Both the position numbers and the translations under genes were made by a program. A DNA stretch of 32,814 bases from Lachnospiraceae bacterium. Its GTDB lineage: Bacteria; Bacillota; Clostridia; Lachnospirales; Lachnospiraceae. Under the pieces are notes generated by a model that saw nothing but the letters and a program-made list of their open reading frames with translations, made no database searches and was not told the DNA's origin. The stretch covers positions 1 through 32,814 of the forward strand of contig JAILLY010000086.1 in the NCBI GenBank assembly GCA_024692905.1, given 5' to 3'. Shown in pieces: positions 8,744 to 17,852 of this stretch; position 1 is the stretch's first letter, and every line of letters starts with the position of its first letter.

Positions 8744-8772
8744 ATAATACCATAACCGCCGTAAGTATGCAA
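8744..8772 (-). promoter_or_regulatory. Promoter of rpmE
   Basis: On the minus strand TTGCAT (8767-8772) and TATTAT (8744-8749, 5 of 6) are separated by 17 bases. The resulting leader of about 95 bases contains a small CTGTC/GACAG hairpin and could carry L31 autoregulation. Confidence 0.5.
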
Positions 8773-8791
8773 GTGTTTTATGATAAAGGAC

Positions 8792-10372
8792 TTAAATGAC
8801 CCTCATCTTTTTAACTATCTGTACAAAATCACTGTTGCTCCTGGTCCTGACAAACATTTCGAGCACCTTCTCGACGGCTTCGTCGGCCTTAAGTCCGTTG
8901 AGCGCCTTACGTATGATGTTTATGGCCTCAAGTTCCTCGGGCTCGAGCAGGAGGTCTTCACGCCTGGTGCCGGACTTGGGTATATCGATCGCGGGGAATA
9001 CCCTCTTCTCGGAGAGCTTGCGGTCAAGAACCATTTCCATGTTGCCTGTGCCCTTGAATTCCTCGTATACGACATCATCCATCTTGCTTCCGGTCTCAAT
9101 GAGCGCCGTTGCAAGTATCGTAAGGCTTCCGCCCTCACGCATGTTCCTTGCGGCACCGAAGAAACGCTTGGGCATATGGAGCGCCGCCGGATCGAGTCCG
9201 CCCGAAAGCGTACGTCCGCTGGGTGGAACAGTCATATTGTAAGCCCTTGTGAGCCTGGTGATCGAATCGAGCAGGATTATAACGTCTTTGCCGCATTCAA
9301 CGAGACGCTTTGCCCTCTCGATGACCATCTCGGATACCCTTTTATGATGTTCGGGAAGTTCATCGAAGGTCGAATAGATGACTTCGACATTCTCGCCCTG
9401 AATGGCTTCCTTTATATCGGTAACTTCCTCGGGACGCTCGTCTATGAGCAGTATTATAAGATGCATTTCCGGATTGTTCATGGTCACGGACCTTGCAACA
9501 TCCTTAAGAAGGGTCGTCTTACCTGCCTTGGGCGGTGATACGATCATTCCCCTCTGTCCCTTTCCGACAGGGGACATAAGATCCATGATCCTCATCGCTA
9601 CGCTTCCGCCGGGACGTTCAAGCCTTAACCTCTCATCGGGAAAGATTGGCGTCAGTTCCTCGAAGTTGGAACGCCTTACATGCTCCGAAGGACTCATGCC
9701 GTTTATCGTCTTGACGAACAGCAGTGCACCGAACTTGTCGTTTGCGTTCCTTACCCTCGTATTTCCGGTTATTATATCTCCGGTCTTAAGAGAGAACCTG
9801 CGTATCTGGCTGGGTGCCACGTATACATCATTCTCACCGGGAAGATAATTCTCACTCCTTATAAAGCCGTATCCGTCCGAAAGGACTTCAAGTATACCGG
9901 TCGCTTCCTGGCCGCTGTCAAGGCTCTTCTTCTCCTCCGATATCTCAAGGTCGGAGGCGTTTGCTTCACCGGTCTTTTCGCTGCCCTGAGCGGCTGCCTT
10001 TTCTTCGGGTTTTTCGGGCTTTTCGGCCTTCTCGGGCTTCTCTGACTTTTCGGACTTCTCGGCCTTTTCCGCCTTATCGGGCTTCCCGACGGGTTTCGTA
10101 TCCTGCTTCTCCTCAGGCTTATCATCCGTCTCTTTCGCAGCCTCTTTATCCGCCTCAGCCTTTACCGTACCGGCTGATGCCTTGCCCGAGCCTGCAGCTG
10201 CACCCGTTGCGGAATTATCCACGCCGTTTGCCTCATCCTCTTCGTCCTTTTTGACCATGGCTTCAACCACGTCGGCCTTCTTCATAGAGGTAATACCCTT
10301 GATGCCGCGTGCCTTCGCAAGGTCCTTGAGTACCACAAGCGCCAGCGTTTCATACTTTGCTCTGTTGTTCAT
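8792..10372 (-). CDS. rho: Transcription termination factor Rho with an extended charged linker
   Basis: The 526-residue protein is the hexameric RNA helicase that ends transcription. Residues 1-40 are the Rho N-terminal helical domain. Residues 41-150 are an inserted low-complexity segment rich in Lys, Glu, Ala and Pro. Residues about 155-225 form the cold-shock RNA-binding domain ([15 protein letters not shown]). The ATPase core has Walker A PPKAGKTT (280-287), [10 protein letters not shown] and the RLTRAYN segment. Typical Rho is about 420 residues, and the insertion accounts for the excess. A GGGGGA site precedes the ATG. I found no convincing promoter in the 182-base upstream gap. rpmE follows. 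Confidence 0.96.
   Translation of the reverse strand: MNNRAKYETLALVVLKDLAKARGIKGITSMKKADVVEAMVKKDEEDEANGVDNSATGAAAGSGKASAGTVKAEADKEAAKETDDKPEEKQDTKPVGKPDKAEKAEKSEKSEKPEKAEKPEKPEEKAAAQGSEKTGEANASDLEISEEKKSLDSGQEATGILEVLSDGYGFIRSENYLPGENDVYVAPSQIRRFSLKTGDIITGNTRVRNANDKFGALLFVKTINGMSPSEHVRRSNFEELTPIFPDERLRLERPGGSVAMRIMDLMSPVGKGQRGMIVSPPKAGKTTLLKDVARSVTMNNPEMHLIILLIDERPEEVTDIKEAIQGENVEVIYSTFDELPEHHKRVSEMVIERAKRLVECGKDVIILLDSITRLTRAYNMTVPPSGRTLSGGLDPAALHMPKRFFGAARNMREGGSLTILATALIETGSKMDDVVYEEFKGTGNMEMVLDRKLSEKRVFPAIDIPKSGTRREDLLLEPEELEAINIIRKALNGLKADEAVEKVLEMFVRTRSNSDFVQIVKKMRVI
9998..10081 (-). repeat. rho: Short Lys-Glu-Pro repeats in the Rho linker
   Basis: Residues 98-125 are built from triplets such as KAEK, KSEK and KPEK. 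At DNA level they are imperfect 9-base units of the type ttcggcctt and ttcgggctt, suggesting slippage. The segment should be disordered and highly charged. Confidence 0.75.
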
Positions 10373-10517
10373 AGTTCCCCCTTTACATTATATGAAGATA
10401 CATAAGATTAAACCGGAAAATAATACGGAAAGATCATAAATTCAATTATCAGTTCACCATCGGGATTTAACGCGAAGTGAGTTTATATGTTACAACGAAT
10501 AACTACAACCATGGTTA

Positions 10518-10553
10518 TTAAAACACATTTCAGTCAAAAATGCAACATGTGTT
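10518..10553 (-). terminator. Weak terminator after the cation efflux gene
   Basis: AACACAT (10522-10528) pairs with ATGTGTT (10547-10553). On the minus strand the stem is followed by a run of four T. It starts directly after the stop codon of the efflux gene and probably ends the long tig operon. The stem is short and AT-rich. Confidence 0.4.
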
Positions 10554-10554
10554 C

Positions 10555-11721
10555 TTAAACATAAGGTTTGCTTACATTTATAAGGGCATAATGATTCCCG
10601 GGAAGCTCGGAGACAAGCTGCCTTACCTTATCCACTACCGCCTCATCGCTCATCGGAAGGCCGTGCGGTATCTCAAGGTCAAAAATGAGGTTCGTGTGGG
10701 TCGTACCGCGCACCATCCTGAAATCGTGTATCCTGAGAGACGGGTCCACCTTGTTCACCACGATCTCCGTGTAGTCACGCATTTTGGAAGTCAGCGCACT
10801 GTCCGTCACGATGGGATCCATATGGATCACGCATTCACAGTTTAACACCTCTTTTAACTTGCGCTCTATATTATCCACGGAATCATGAGCCTCAACGATA
10901 TCAGCATTGGCGGGCACCTCAACATGGAGCGATATCATGCTCCTTCCGGGGCCGTAATTATGTATGATCAGATCATGCATGCCAAGGACATCCTTCTGGG
11001 CAAGTACGTATTTCTCGATCACCTTCACATATTCGGGATCGGGCTTTGAGCCAAGGAGCGGGTCCACCGTAGCCTTTACCGAAGTGATACCGGAATAGAT
11101 TATGAATATGGATACAACAAGTCCGCACCATCCGTCGATCACGATACCGCTGTATTCAAATACTATAACGGAAAGCAGAACACCGGTCGTTGCTATCGCG
11201 TCGGTGAAACTGTCGACAGCGGTCGCGAGCATGGCGGGTGACTGTATCCTGTCTCCGAAACGTTTATTATAAAGATACATATATATCTTCACACCGATCG
11301 ATATCTCAAGGCACAGGAATACCGACTTGGTAGTGTAGATATCAATGGGGTCGATGATCCTCGTGACCGAAGTCTTGCCCATTTCAACACCGAGGACGAT
11401 GATGATTATGGATATGATAAGACCCGCAACGTATTCGATGCGTCCGTGGCCGAAAGGATGCTCGGGATCGGGCTTGCGCCCCGCCATCTTGAAGCTGACT
11501 ATGCTGATAAGGGACGAGCCTGCATCGGTAAGGTTATTTACCGCGTCGGTGATTATGGCGATCGAACCGGACATCATTCCGATGAACGCCTTGACACAGC
11601 AGAGCAGTATATTGAGCACGATGCCCATGCCTCCGCATACGACACCGTAACCCTGCCTTACTCTCTCATCCGATGTGTTATTGTAATTGCTTACCAGCAA
11701 TCTGATAAACAGACTAACCAT
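10555..11721 (-). CDS. Cation diffusion facilitator, probable Mn(II)-type exporter
   Basis: The 388-residue membrane protein has about six transmembrane segments and a C-terminal cytoplasmic domain with HDLIIHNYGPG. The family marker HPFGHGR is at residues 88-94. The transport site aligns as N62-x3-D66 in segment 2 (AVNNLTDAGSSL) and D170-x3-D174 in segment 5 (AVDSFTDA). Zinc exporters such as YiiP have DxxxD and HxxxD, whereas an N-D/D-D site is the pattern of manganese-exporting members. I infer Mn(II), perhaps Fe(II). The start at 11721 (MVSLFIRL) has a GGAAGGA site and overlaps the upstream gene by 8 bases. A longer frame to 11838 exists only because the upstream gene's repeat lacks stops in this frame. 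It is the last gene of the tig operon. Confidence 0.88.
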   Translation of the reverse strand: MVSLFIRLLVSNYNNTSDERVRQGYGVVCGGMGIVLNILLCCVKAFIGMMSGSIAIITDAVNNLTDAGSSLISIVSFKMAGRKPDPEHPFGHGRIEYVAGLIISIIIIVLGVEMGKTSVTRIIDPIDIYTTKSVFLCLEISIGVKIYMYLYNKRFGDRIQSPAMLATAVDSFTDAIATTGVLLSVIVFEYSGIVIDGWCGLVVSIFIIYSGITSVKATVDPLLGSKPDPEYVKVIEKYVLAQKDVLGMHDLIIHNYGPGRSMISLHVEVPANADIVEAHDSVDNIERKLKEVLNCECVIHMDPIVTDSALTSKMRDYTEIVVNKVDPSLRIHDFRMVRGTTHTNLIFDLEIPHGLPMSDEAVVDKVRQLVSELPGNHYALINVSKPYV

Positions 11722-12994
11722 TCCGGGTACTGTCCTTCCTGCCTTTATGCCAAAAACCTTTATGTTCGGGTCCTTTATGATCCGGTCCTTTATGTTCGGT
11801 ATCTTTGTTCCCGGAGCCTTTATGCTCCGAAGTGTCATGGGGTTTTATCCCCTCGCTCTCAAGCTCCTCGTCCGAGAAACGGCGGAGCCTTGATATATCC
11901 GCAAAAACAAGCTGGATACTGTATATGAAATTACTGAAAACTCCGGCCCTGTAAAGATTGATCACTATCATCCCGAGCGGGACCGCAAGTATGAGTCCGG
12001 CAGGGCCTCCGAGCCTGAAACCGAGATACAAAAGAAGCAGGGTCGGTATGGGAGCAAGTCCTATTGAATCCGATACGAACTTAGGCTGGACAAGCTGCCT
12101 TATAAGCTGAGATGCTCCCCAGGTTATGAGCAGTCCCGCAGCCATCCTGTAATCAGACTGAAGCAGCTTTATAAGTGCCCACGGGATCATCACCGTTCCG
12201 GTACCGAAGAACGGGAGAAAATCAAGAAAAGCGATGAGCAGCGCAAGAAGCAGGGCATTTTCGCACCCAAGGATAAGGAGTCCCGCGATCAGTACCACAT
12301 ATACTATCGCCATTATCTTAAACTGTGCCTTAAAATATCCTCCGACGGCATCCTTCATCATGCCGTATACAACATACCATCTCCTTATGAATGACTTTGG
12401 AAGGACCCTTCCCATAAGCCTTACCACGTATTCACGCTCGGCAAGGAAGAAGTAGGATGCAAGTATGGTCATTATAACGCTGATCAGCAGGAGCGGTATA
12501 TTCTGCGCGATGGACGAGGTCATGTGGGCAGCGGATGTACCAAGCCCGCTCGACCATTCACCCAGATCCTTGCCGGCACTTACCGTGATATCATCAAACC
12601 ACTTATGCACGCCTTCGGGCATCAGGTTTAAATAGCTGTTATAAACGCCCGTGAGTGACTTTAACGTCTGTTCGGTACTGGCCCACAGCTTAGGCGCATC
12701 GTAAGCAAGACTCACGATCTCCTCCGTTATCCTTGCGATCACAAGATAACCCAGGAAAACTATGAGCGCGATGACAACTATCATAACGAAGGCTGTGCCT
12801 GCCTTGCGGACTATCTTCACCTTTCTTTCAAGGAACCTGACAACAGGGTTTGCGATCATCGCGATGACGGCCGCTATAACGAAGGGCATGAAAAATACCA
12901 TGAGCTTCGGGAGCAGCAGGAAACAGAAAAGGAATATGATGACAACGGATACGATATTAATCGTTATCTTCAAGTATTTGGTCGATTGCTTCAT
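11714..12994 (-). CDS. AI-2E/PerM-family membrane protein with a His-Lys-Gly repeat tail
   Basis: The 426-residue protein has hydrophobic segments at the N-terminus (about 9-48), at 66-88, a hydrophilic region to about 155, and several more to about 358. This is the layout of the AI-2E transporter family (PF01594; PerM, YtvI). Conserved blocks include FLDFLPFFGTGTVMIPWA and a GLAPIPTLLLLYLGFRLGGPAGLILAVPLG-like C-terminal region. The substrate is unknown; relatives include Na+/H+ antiporters and a sporulation protein. After residue 385 there is an unusual hydrophilic tail, with six five-residue repeats at 390-419. A GGAGGAAATAT site precedes the ATG at 12994, supporting this start although it overlaps engB by 38 bases. 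The cation exporter follows with an 8-base overlap. Confidence 0.88.
   Translation of the reverse strand: MKQSTKYLKITINIVSVVIIFLFCFLLLPKLMVFFMPFVIAAVIAMIANPVVRFLERKVKIVRKAGTAFVMIVVIALIVFLGYLVIARITEEIVSLAYDAPKLWASTEQTLKSLTGVYNSYLNLMPEGVHKWFDDITVSAGKDLGEWSSGLGTSAAHMTSSIAQNIPLLLISVIMTILASYFFLAEREYVVRLMGRVLPKSFIRRWYVVYGMMKDAVGGYFKAQFKIMAIVYVVLIAGLLILGCENALLLALLIAFLDFLPFFGTGTVMIPWALIKLLQSDYRMAAGLLITWGASQLIRQLVQPKFVSDSIGLAPIPTLLLLYLGFRLGGPAGLILAVPLGMIVINLYRAGVFSNFIYSIQLVFADISRLRRFSDEELESEGIKPHDTSEHKGSGNKDTEHKGPDHKGPEHKGFWHKGRKDSTRNG
11738..11827 (-). repeat. Six 15-base tandem repeats encoding HKG units
   Basis: Residues 390-419 of the PerM-type protein read EHKGS, GNKDT, EHKGP, DHKGP, EHKGF, WHKGR. 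At DNA level the units follow gaacataaaggaccg with small changes. The third and fourth units are the most alike. Five of six units carry a His, making a possible metal-binding or pH-sensing tail. All reading frames through the repeat are free of stops for most of its length. Confidence 0.9.
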
Positions 12995-13550
12995 ATATTT
13001 CCTCCCTTCCCTGTTTAGTCACGGCCGAAAAAGGGATGATAAGGGTATCCGGGGTGCATCCCAGCTTACTCCTTATGATCTTTACGGCCGATGAAAGCTG
13101 GCTTCTTTTTATCTTGTCAGCCTTGGTCGCGATTATTATCGGGTTTATCCCCGATCCTGTCATGCTCTTATATGTTTCAACATCGTTTGCAGACGGCTCA
13201 TGCCTTATATCGATGAGCTGGAATACTGTCTTTAACTGCTTTGAAGTGCGAAGATAACGTCCTATCATCTTCGCCCACTTCTCCTTTACATCCTTGCTGA
13301 CCCTGGCATAGCCGTATCCCGGAAGATCCACGAAATACAGTTCATTGTTTATATTATAGAAATTGACGGTCTGTGTCTTACCCGGCTGCGATGAAGTCCT
13401 CGCCAGGGACTTACGGTTCATCAGCGCATTTATAAGCGAAGACTTGCCGACGTTACTCCTTCCGGCGAAGGCTATCTCCGGATAGGGATTATCGGGAAAT
13501 CTGCTGGTTATTCCGCATACGGTTTCAAGTGTGACACTCTTTATCTTCAT
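12957..13550 (-). CDS. engB: Ribosome biogenesis GTP-binding protein EngB/YsxC
   Basis: The 197-residue TRAFAC GTPase acts in assembly of the large ribosomal subunit. Motifs are G1 GRSNVGKSS (30-38), a G2 threonine region after SLARTSSQPGKTQ, G3 DLPGYGYA and G4 TKADK. Length is normal. The start overlaps the lon stop in an ATGA arrangement (13547-13550), as often seen for lon-engB in Firmicutes. Confidence 0.97.
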   Translation of the reverse strand: MKIKSVTLETVCGITSRFPDNPYPEIAFAGRSNVGKSSLINALMNRKSLARTSSQPGKTQTVNFYNINNELYFVDLPGYGYARVSKDVKEKWAKMIGRYLRTSKQLKTVFQLIDIRHEPSANDVETYKSMTGSGINPIIIATKADKIKRSQLSSAVKIIRSKLGCTPDTLIIPFSAVTKQGREEIYEAIDQILEDND

Positions 13551-15931
13551 GATCCTGCCTTACGGGTACGTCCGGTCTTCCTTGTGTCCGCGATCGCGTA
13601 CTTAAGTACGTCTTCCATGGTTTCCACATATATGATCTTAAGCCCGCGCGTTATCTCTTCATCCAGTTCGCTTATGTCTTTTTTGTTCTTTAAGGGGACA
13701 AGCACTGTCTTTATGCCCGCATTCTTTGCCGCCAGGGTCTTCTCCTTAAGCCCGCCTATGGGAAGCACGCGTCCGCGAAGAGTCACTTCACCGGTCATTG
13801 CAAGGTCCGCCTTTACCTTAACTCCCGTGATCGCCGAATAGATCGCGGTAGCCATGGTGATACCGGCGCTCGGGCCGTCCTTGGGTACCGAACCCTGGGG
13901 TATATGAACGTGGATATCATGTTTGGCGAAATAATCCGCCTTTATGCCATGCTGTGCGCTTATCGACCTTATATAGCTGACTCCGGTCTGGGCCGACTCT
14001 TTCATGACATCTCCAAGCTGGCCCGTAAGCTTTAATTCTCCCTTGCCCGGCATGACATTTACTTCGATCTGGAGGGTATCACCGCCTACCGAAGTCCATG
14101 CAAGTCCCGTTACGATACCGACCTGATCCTCGTCATTTGCCTTTTCGGGCTCATATTTGGGAATGCCGAGGTATTTCTCAAGGTTTGCGGCAGTGACTTT
14201 AACACTCTTTTTGCCGCCGCTTAAGATCTCCTTTGCGGCCTTTCTTGCGATCTGGCCTATCTTGCGCTCCAAATTCCTTACTCCGGCTTCCCTCGTGTAT
14301 CCCCTTATGATCAGTTCAAGTGCCTTATCAGCTATCGCAAGCTTGCCCGGAGCGATCCCGTTCTTTTCAAACTGCTTGGGAATAAGATGCTCCTTTGCTA
14401 TATGGAGCTTCTCGTTTTCGGTATAGCTTGATACCTCTATAAGCTCCATCCTGTCAAGCAGGGGCCTTGGTATATCCGAAGCCGAATTGGCGGTAGCTAT
14501 GAACAGCACATTGGAAAGGTCTATCGGAAGTTCGATATAATGATCCATGAACCTGCAGTTCTGTTCTCCGTCAAGTACTTCGAGAAGGGCAGATGCGGTA
14601 TCTCCCCTGTAATCACTGCTCGTCTTGTCTATCTCATCAAGAAGGATGAGCGGGTTTTTGACGCCCGCATTCTTAAGCGCCATCGCTATCCTTCCGGGCA
14701 TCGCGCCCACATATGTCTTGCGGTGTCCCCTGATCTCGGCTTCATCCCTGATGCCGCCCAAGCTTATCCTTACATATTTCCTGCCAAGAGCACGGGCGAC
14801 CGACCTTGCTATGCTGGTCTTACCCGTTCCCGGAGGTCCCACAAGGCAGACTATCGGACTGTCTCCCGCCTTTGCAAGAGTCCTTACGGCGAGGAACTCA
14901 AGCATCCTCTCCTTGACATCCTTAAGCCCGTAATGATCCTCTTCAAGTATCCTTTCGGCCCGGTTAAGATCCTTGTTATCCCTTGAGACCTTATCCCAGG
15001 GCATCTCAAGAAGGGTTTCTATATAAGCGCGGATAACGCCGCTTTCGGAGGAATAAAAAGATACTTGACCAAGCCGGTCAACCTCCTTTTTGAGCCTTTC
15101 CTTAACCTCTGCGGAAGCCTTGAGTTTACTGATGCTCTCAAGATATTCCTCCTCGTCCGTCAGGGAATGCCCGTCGCCGAGCTCCTCCTTTATCGCCTTT
15201 AACTGCTCGCGCAGTATGTACTCTTTCTGATTCTTGTCAACGCGCTCCCTTACCTGCTCCTGCAGGTCCTGGCGCACCCTTAGGATGTTTATCTCATTTT
15301 CAAGTATCGCCATGAATACCACGGCCCTCTCGTTCTCACCGCAGGCCTCGAGCAGTTTCTGGCGGTCGGGAGCTGTCATGGGAAGATGAGCAGCGTACAT
15401 ATCCAAGAGCTCTGCAAATGAAATGTCTGATACCTTGCATTTGCTTAATATCTTCTCGACCTTGGGATTATACCTTAAATATTCCTTCATCGTGGACATA
15501 AAGGACTGGATAACGGCCACCCTGTCGGGATCCGTCACAGCTTCGTAGCCTTCCGTATCCCTGCAGATGATGGGCTTGACCACACCCGTAAGGCATGCTC
15601 CTTCCGTCTCGATGCTTTCAAGCCTTCCGCGTCTTATGCCTTCGACAAGTATCCTTATCGTCTTGTTGGGAAGTTTGAGCACCTGCCTTATGGAGCAGAT
15701 GCATCCGACCGGGCATACATCATCTTCGGATGATACCTCATCAGGCATCTCCGCAAGCGATTCCTTCTGCATGACTATGAATATCTGCTGCCCCTTTTGG
15801 ACCATTGCGCGTTCTACTGCGTTTATGGCCCCTTCCTTTACTATGTCAAAATGGATGATCATCCCGGGTATGACCGCGAGCCCCCTCACGGTCACCATGG
15901 GAATATGCTTCTTATATGCACGTACAGACAT
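13547..15931 (-). CDS. lon: ATP-dependent protease Lon
   Basis: The 794-residue LonA protease degrades misfolded and regulatory proteins in the cytoplasm. Residues 10-205 are the substrate-binding N-domain. The AAA+ module has Walker A GPPGTGKT (365-372) and Walker B LILLDEID. The protease domain (about 600-780) has the catalytic dyad S688 in PKDGPSAG and K731 in GGLKEKTLAA. No membrane segment is present, so it is LonA and not LonB. An AGGGGTG site precedes the ATG. It is 18 bases downstream of clpX and coupled to engB. Confidence 0.98.
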   Translation of the reverse strand: MSVRAYKKHIPMVTVRGLAVIPGMIIHFDIVKEGAINAVERAMVQKGQQIFIVMQKESLAEMPDEVSSEDDVCPVGCICSIRQVLKLPNKTIRILVEGIRRGRLESIETEGACLTGVVKPIICRDTEGYEAVTDPDRVAVIQSFMSTMKEYLRYNPKVEKILSKCKVSDISFAELLDMYAAHLPMTAPDRQKLLEACGENERAVVFMAILENEINILRVRQDLQEQVRERVDKNQKEYILREQLKAIKEELGDGHSLTDEEEYLESISKLKASAEVKERLKKEVDRLGQVSFYSSESGVIRAYIETLLEMPWDKVSRDNKDLNRAERILEEDHYGLKDVKERMLEFLAVRTLAKAGDSPIVCLVGPPGTGKTSIARSVARALGRKYVRISLGGIRDEAEIRGHRKTYVGAMPGRIAMALKNAGVKNPLILLDEIDKTSSDYRGDTASALLEVLDGEQNCRFMDHYIELPIDLSNVLFIATANSASDIPRPLLDRMELIEVSSYTENEKLHIAKEHLIPKQFEKNGIAPGKLAIADKALELIIRGYTREAGVRNLERKIGQIARKAAKEILSGGKKSVKVTAANLEKYLGIPKYEPEKANDEDQVGIVTGLAWTSVGGDTLQIEVNVMPGKGELKLTGQLGDVMKESAQTGVSYIRSISAQHGIKADYFAKHDIHVHIPQGSVPKDGPSAGITMATAIYSAITGVKVKADLAMTGEVTLRGRVLPIGGLKEKTLAAKNAGIKTVLVPLKNKKDISELDEEITRGLKIIYVETMEDVLKYAIADTRKTGRTRKAGS

Positions 15932-15949
15932 GTTGCACCCCTTATAGTG

Positions 15950-17224
15950 CTACTCCGCCTTCTTGAGCTTGCGCCCCCTTCTCATTATCAGGGGATCGCT
16001 TTCGCCGTCAACGGCGGAACCGGTAATGACAACCTTATCAATCCTTCCGTCCGAAGGTATCTCAAACATCAGCTCTAACATGAGCTTCTCAAGTATCGAC
16101 CTGAGTCCGCGGGCTCCGGTCTTGCGTTCATGTGCCTTTTTGGCTATCGCCCTTATGGCGTCCGGCTCAAACTTAAGATCGACGCCGTCCATTTCAAACA
16201 GCTTCTCATACTGCTTTATGATCGCGTTTCTGGGCTCGGTAAGTACCCTTACGAGTGCATCCTCGTCAAGGCCCTCAAGCGATACTCCGATCGGAACACG
16301 TCCGACAAACTCGGGTATTATACCGTATTTGACAAGATCCTCGGGCTGGACCTGCTTAAGAAGGACGTTGACATCGCTCTCATTCTTATTCTTGATCTCG
16401 GCACCGAATCCGATAGACTTCTTGTCAAGACGGTTCTCAACGATCTTATCAAGACCCTCGAAAGCGCCGCCGCAAATGAACAGAATGTTTGTCGTATCGA
16501 TCTGTATGAGCTCCTGATGGGGATGCTTCCTGCCGCCCTGGGGCGGTACCGAAGCCTGGGTTCCTTCGATTATCTTAAGCAGTGCCTGCTGAACGCCTTC
16601 ACCCGATACGTCACGGGTAATGGATACGTTCTCGGACTTCCTGGTTATCTTATCTATCTCATCAATGTAAATGATACCGAATTCGGCCTTCTTGATATCA
16701 TAATCGGCAGCCTGGATAAGCTTAAGGAGTATGTTCTCAACATCTTCACCGACATATCCGGCCTCGGTAAGTGCGGTCGCATCCGCGATACAGAAGGGAA
16801 CGTTTATGATCTTCGCAAGGGTCTGGGCAAGCAGTGTCTTACCCGAACCGGTAGGACCGATCATGATTATATTGCTCTTCTGCAGATCGACATCGGCGCT
16901 TTCGCCCGCGGTCACACGTTTATAGTGATTGTAAACCGCAACGGACAGTACCTTCTTGGCTTCCTCCTGGCCGATGACGTTTTCATCGAGGAACTTCTTT
17001 ATCTCCTTGGGCTTCAGCAGATTGATATGAAGGCTTCCCTCGCCTCCTTCAACCTCATCGTCAAAGGGCTCCTCGCCGAACTCATCACGTATTATATCCA
17101 TGCATATCTCTATGCACTCGTCACAGATATATGCTCCCGCAGGGCCGGCTATGAGCTTGCGCACTTGATTCTCCGGCTTATTGCAGAAAGAACATCTTAT
17201 TCGGTCATCAATCCTGTTTGCCAT
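15950..17224 (-). CDS. clpX: Clp protease ATP-binding subunit ClpX
   Basis: The 424-residue unfoldase feeds substrates to ClpP. The N-terminal C4 zinc domain has C11, C14, C34 and C37. Walker A is GPTGSGKT (123-130), Walker [11 protein letters not shown], and the loop that docks on ClpP contains the IGF motif (KKSIGFG). Sensor 2 is in [17 protein letters not shown] site lies just before the ATG. The gene lies between clpP and lon. Confidence 0.98.
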   Translation of the reverse strand: MANRIDDRIRCSFCNKPENQVRKLIAGPAGAYICDECIEICMDIIRDEFGEEPFDDEVEGGEGSLHINLLKPKEIKKFLDENVIGQEEAKKVLSVAVYNHYKRVTAGESADVDLQKSNIIMIGPTGSGKTLLAQTLAKIINVPFCIADATALTEAGYVGEDVENILLKLIQAADYDIKKAEFGIIYIDEIDKITRKSENVSITRDVSGEGVQQALLKIIEGTQASVPPQGGRKHPHQELIQIDTTNILFICGGAFEGLDKIVENRLDKKSIGFGAEIKNKNESDVNVLLKQVQPEDLVKYGIIPEFVGRVPIGVSLEGLDEDALVRVLTEPRNAIIKQYEKLFEMDGVDLKFEPDAIRAIAKKAHERKTGARGLRSILEKLMLELMFEIPSDGRIDKVVITGSAVDGESDPLIMRRGRKLKKAE

Positions 17225-17256
17225 CTTCTCCCCCTTTTAGATCCATCCCCAAAGGA

Positions 17257-17841
17257 TCAGCTCCTGGTAGTGATTATCTTATCTATCAGACCGTACTCGA
17301 GGGCTTCCTCGGCGGTCATCCAGTTATCGCGCTCGGTATCCTTTGCTATTATCTCGATCGGCTTGCCGGTATTCTCGGCAAGTATCCTGTTTAAGTTAGC
17401 CTTGGTGCGCAGTATCTGCTTGGCCGCTATCTCGATCTCCGTAGCCTGGCCCTTTGCGCCTCCAAGTGGCTGATGGATCATGACCTCGGCGTTTGGAAGA
17501 GCGAACCTCTTGCCCTTCGTGCCGCCCGCGAGAAGGAACGCGCCCATGCTCGCAGCCATGCCCATGCAGTAAGTTGCAACATCACACTTAACGTAATGCA
17601 TCGTATCATATATGGCGTAGCCGTCCGATACCGAACCGCCGGGACTGTTTATGTAGAAGTGGATATCCTTGTCGGGATCCTCAGCCTCAAGGAACATCAT
17701 CTGTGCAACTATAAGGGACGAAGTCGTCGGATTGACCTCCTCACTTAAGATCACTATCCTCTCCTTAAGGAGCCTTGAAAAGATATCATATGACCGCTCG
17801 CCGCGGCTTGTCTGTTCAACTACTACAGGTACTAAACTCAT
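17257..17841 (-). CDS. clpP: ATP-dependent Clp protease proteolytic subunit ClpP
   Basis: The 194-residue serine peptidase forms the ClpP barrel. The catalytic triad is S98 (GMAASMG), H123 (MIHQPLGG) and D172 (KDTERDNWM), at the usual positions. I chose the ATG at 17841; the GTG one codon earlier is possible, but the GGAG site is 8 bases from the ATG and only 5 from the GTG. It starts 11 bases after the tig stop and is followed by clpX after 32 bases. Confidence 0.98.
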   Translation of the reverse strand: MSLVPVVVEQTSRGERSYDIFSRLLKERIVILSEEVNPTTSSLIVAQMMFLEAEDPDKDIHFYINSPGGSVSDGYAIYDTMHYVKCDVATYCMGMAASMGAFLLAGGTKGKRFALPNAEVMIHQPLGGAKGQATEIEIAAKQILRTKANLNRILAENTGKPIEIIAKDTERDNWMTAEEALEYGLIDKIITTRS

Positions 17842-17852
17842 CACTGATTCTC

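Noticed and set aside
11722-11838. N-terminal extension of the cation exporter
   Set aside because: It is the out-of-frame translation of the PerM tail repeat; the MVSLFIRL start has a ribosome site and normal family length.
16130-17473. A 447-codon plus-strand open frame
   Set aside because: It is antisense to clpX and the end of clpP, lacks any recognisable domain, and the minus strand genes are certain.
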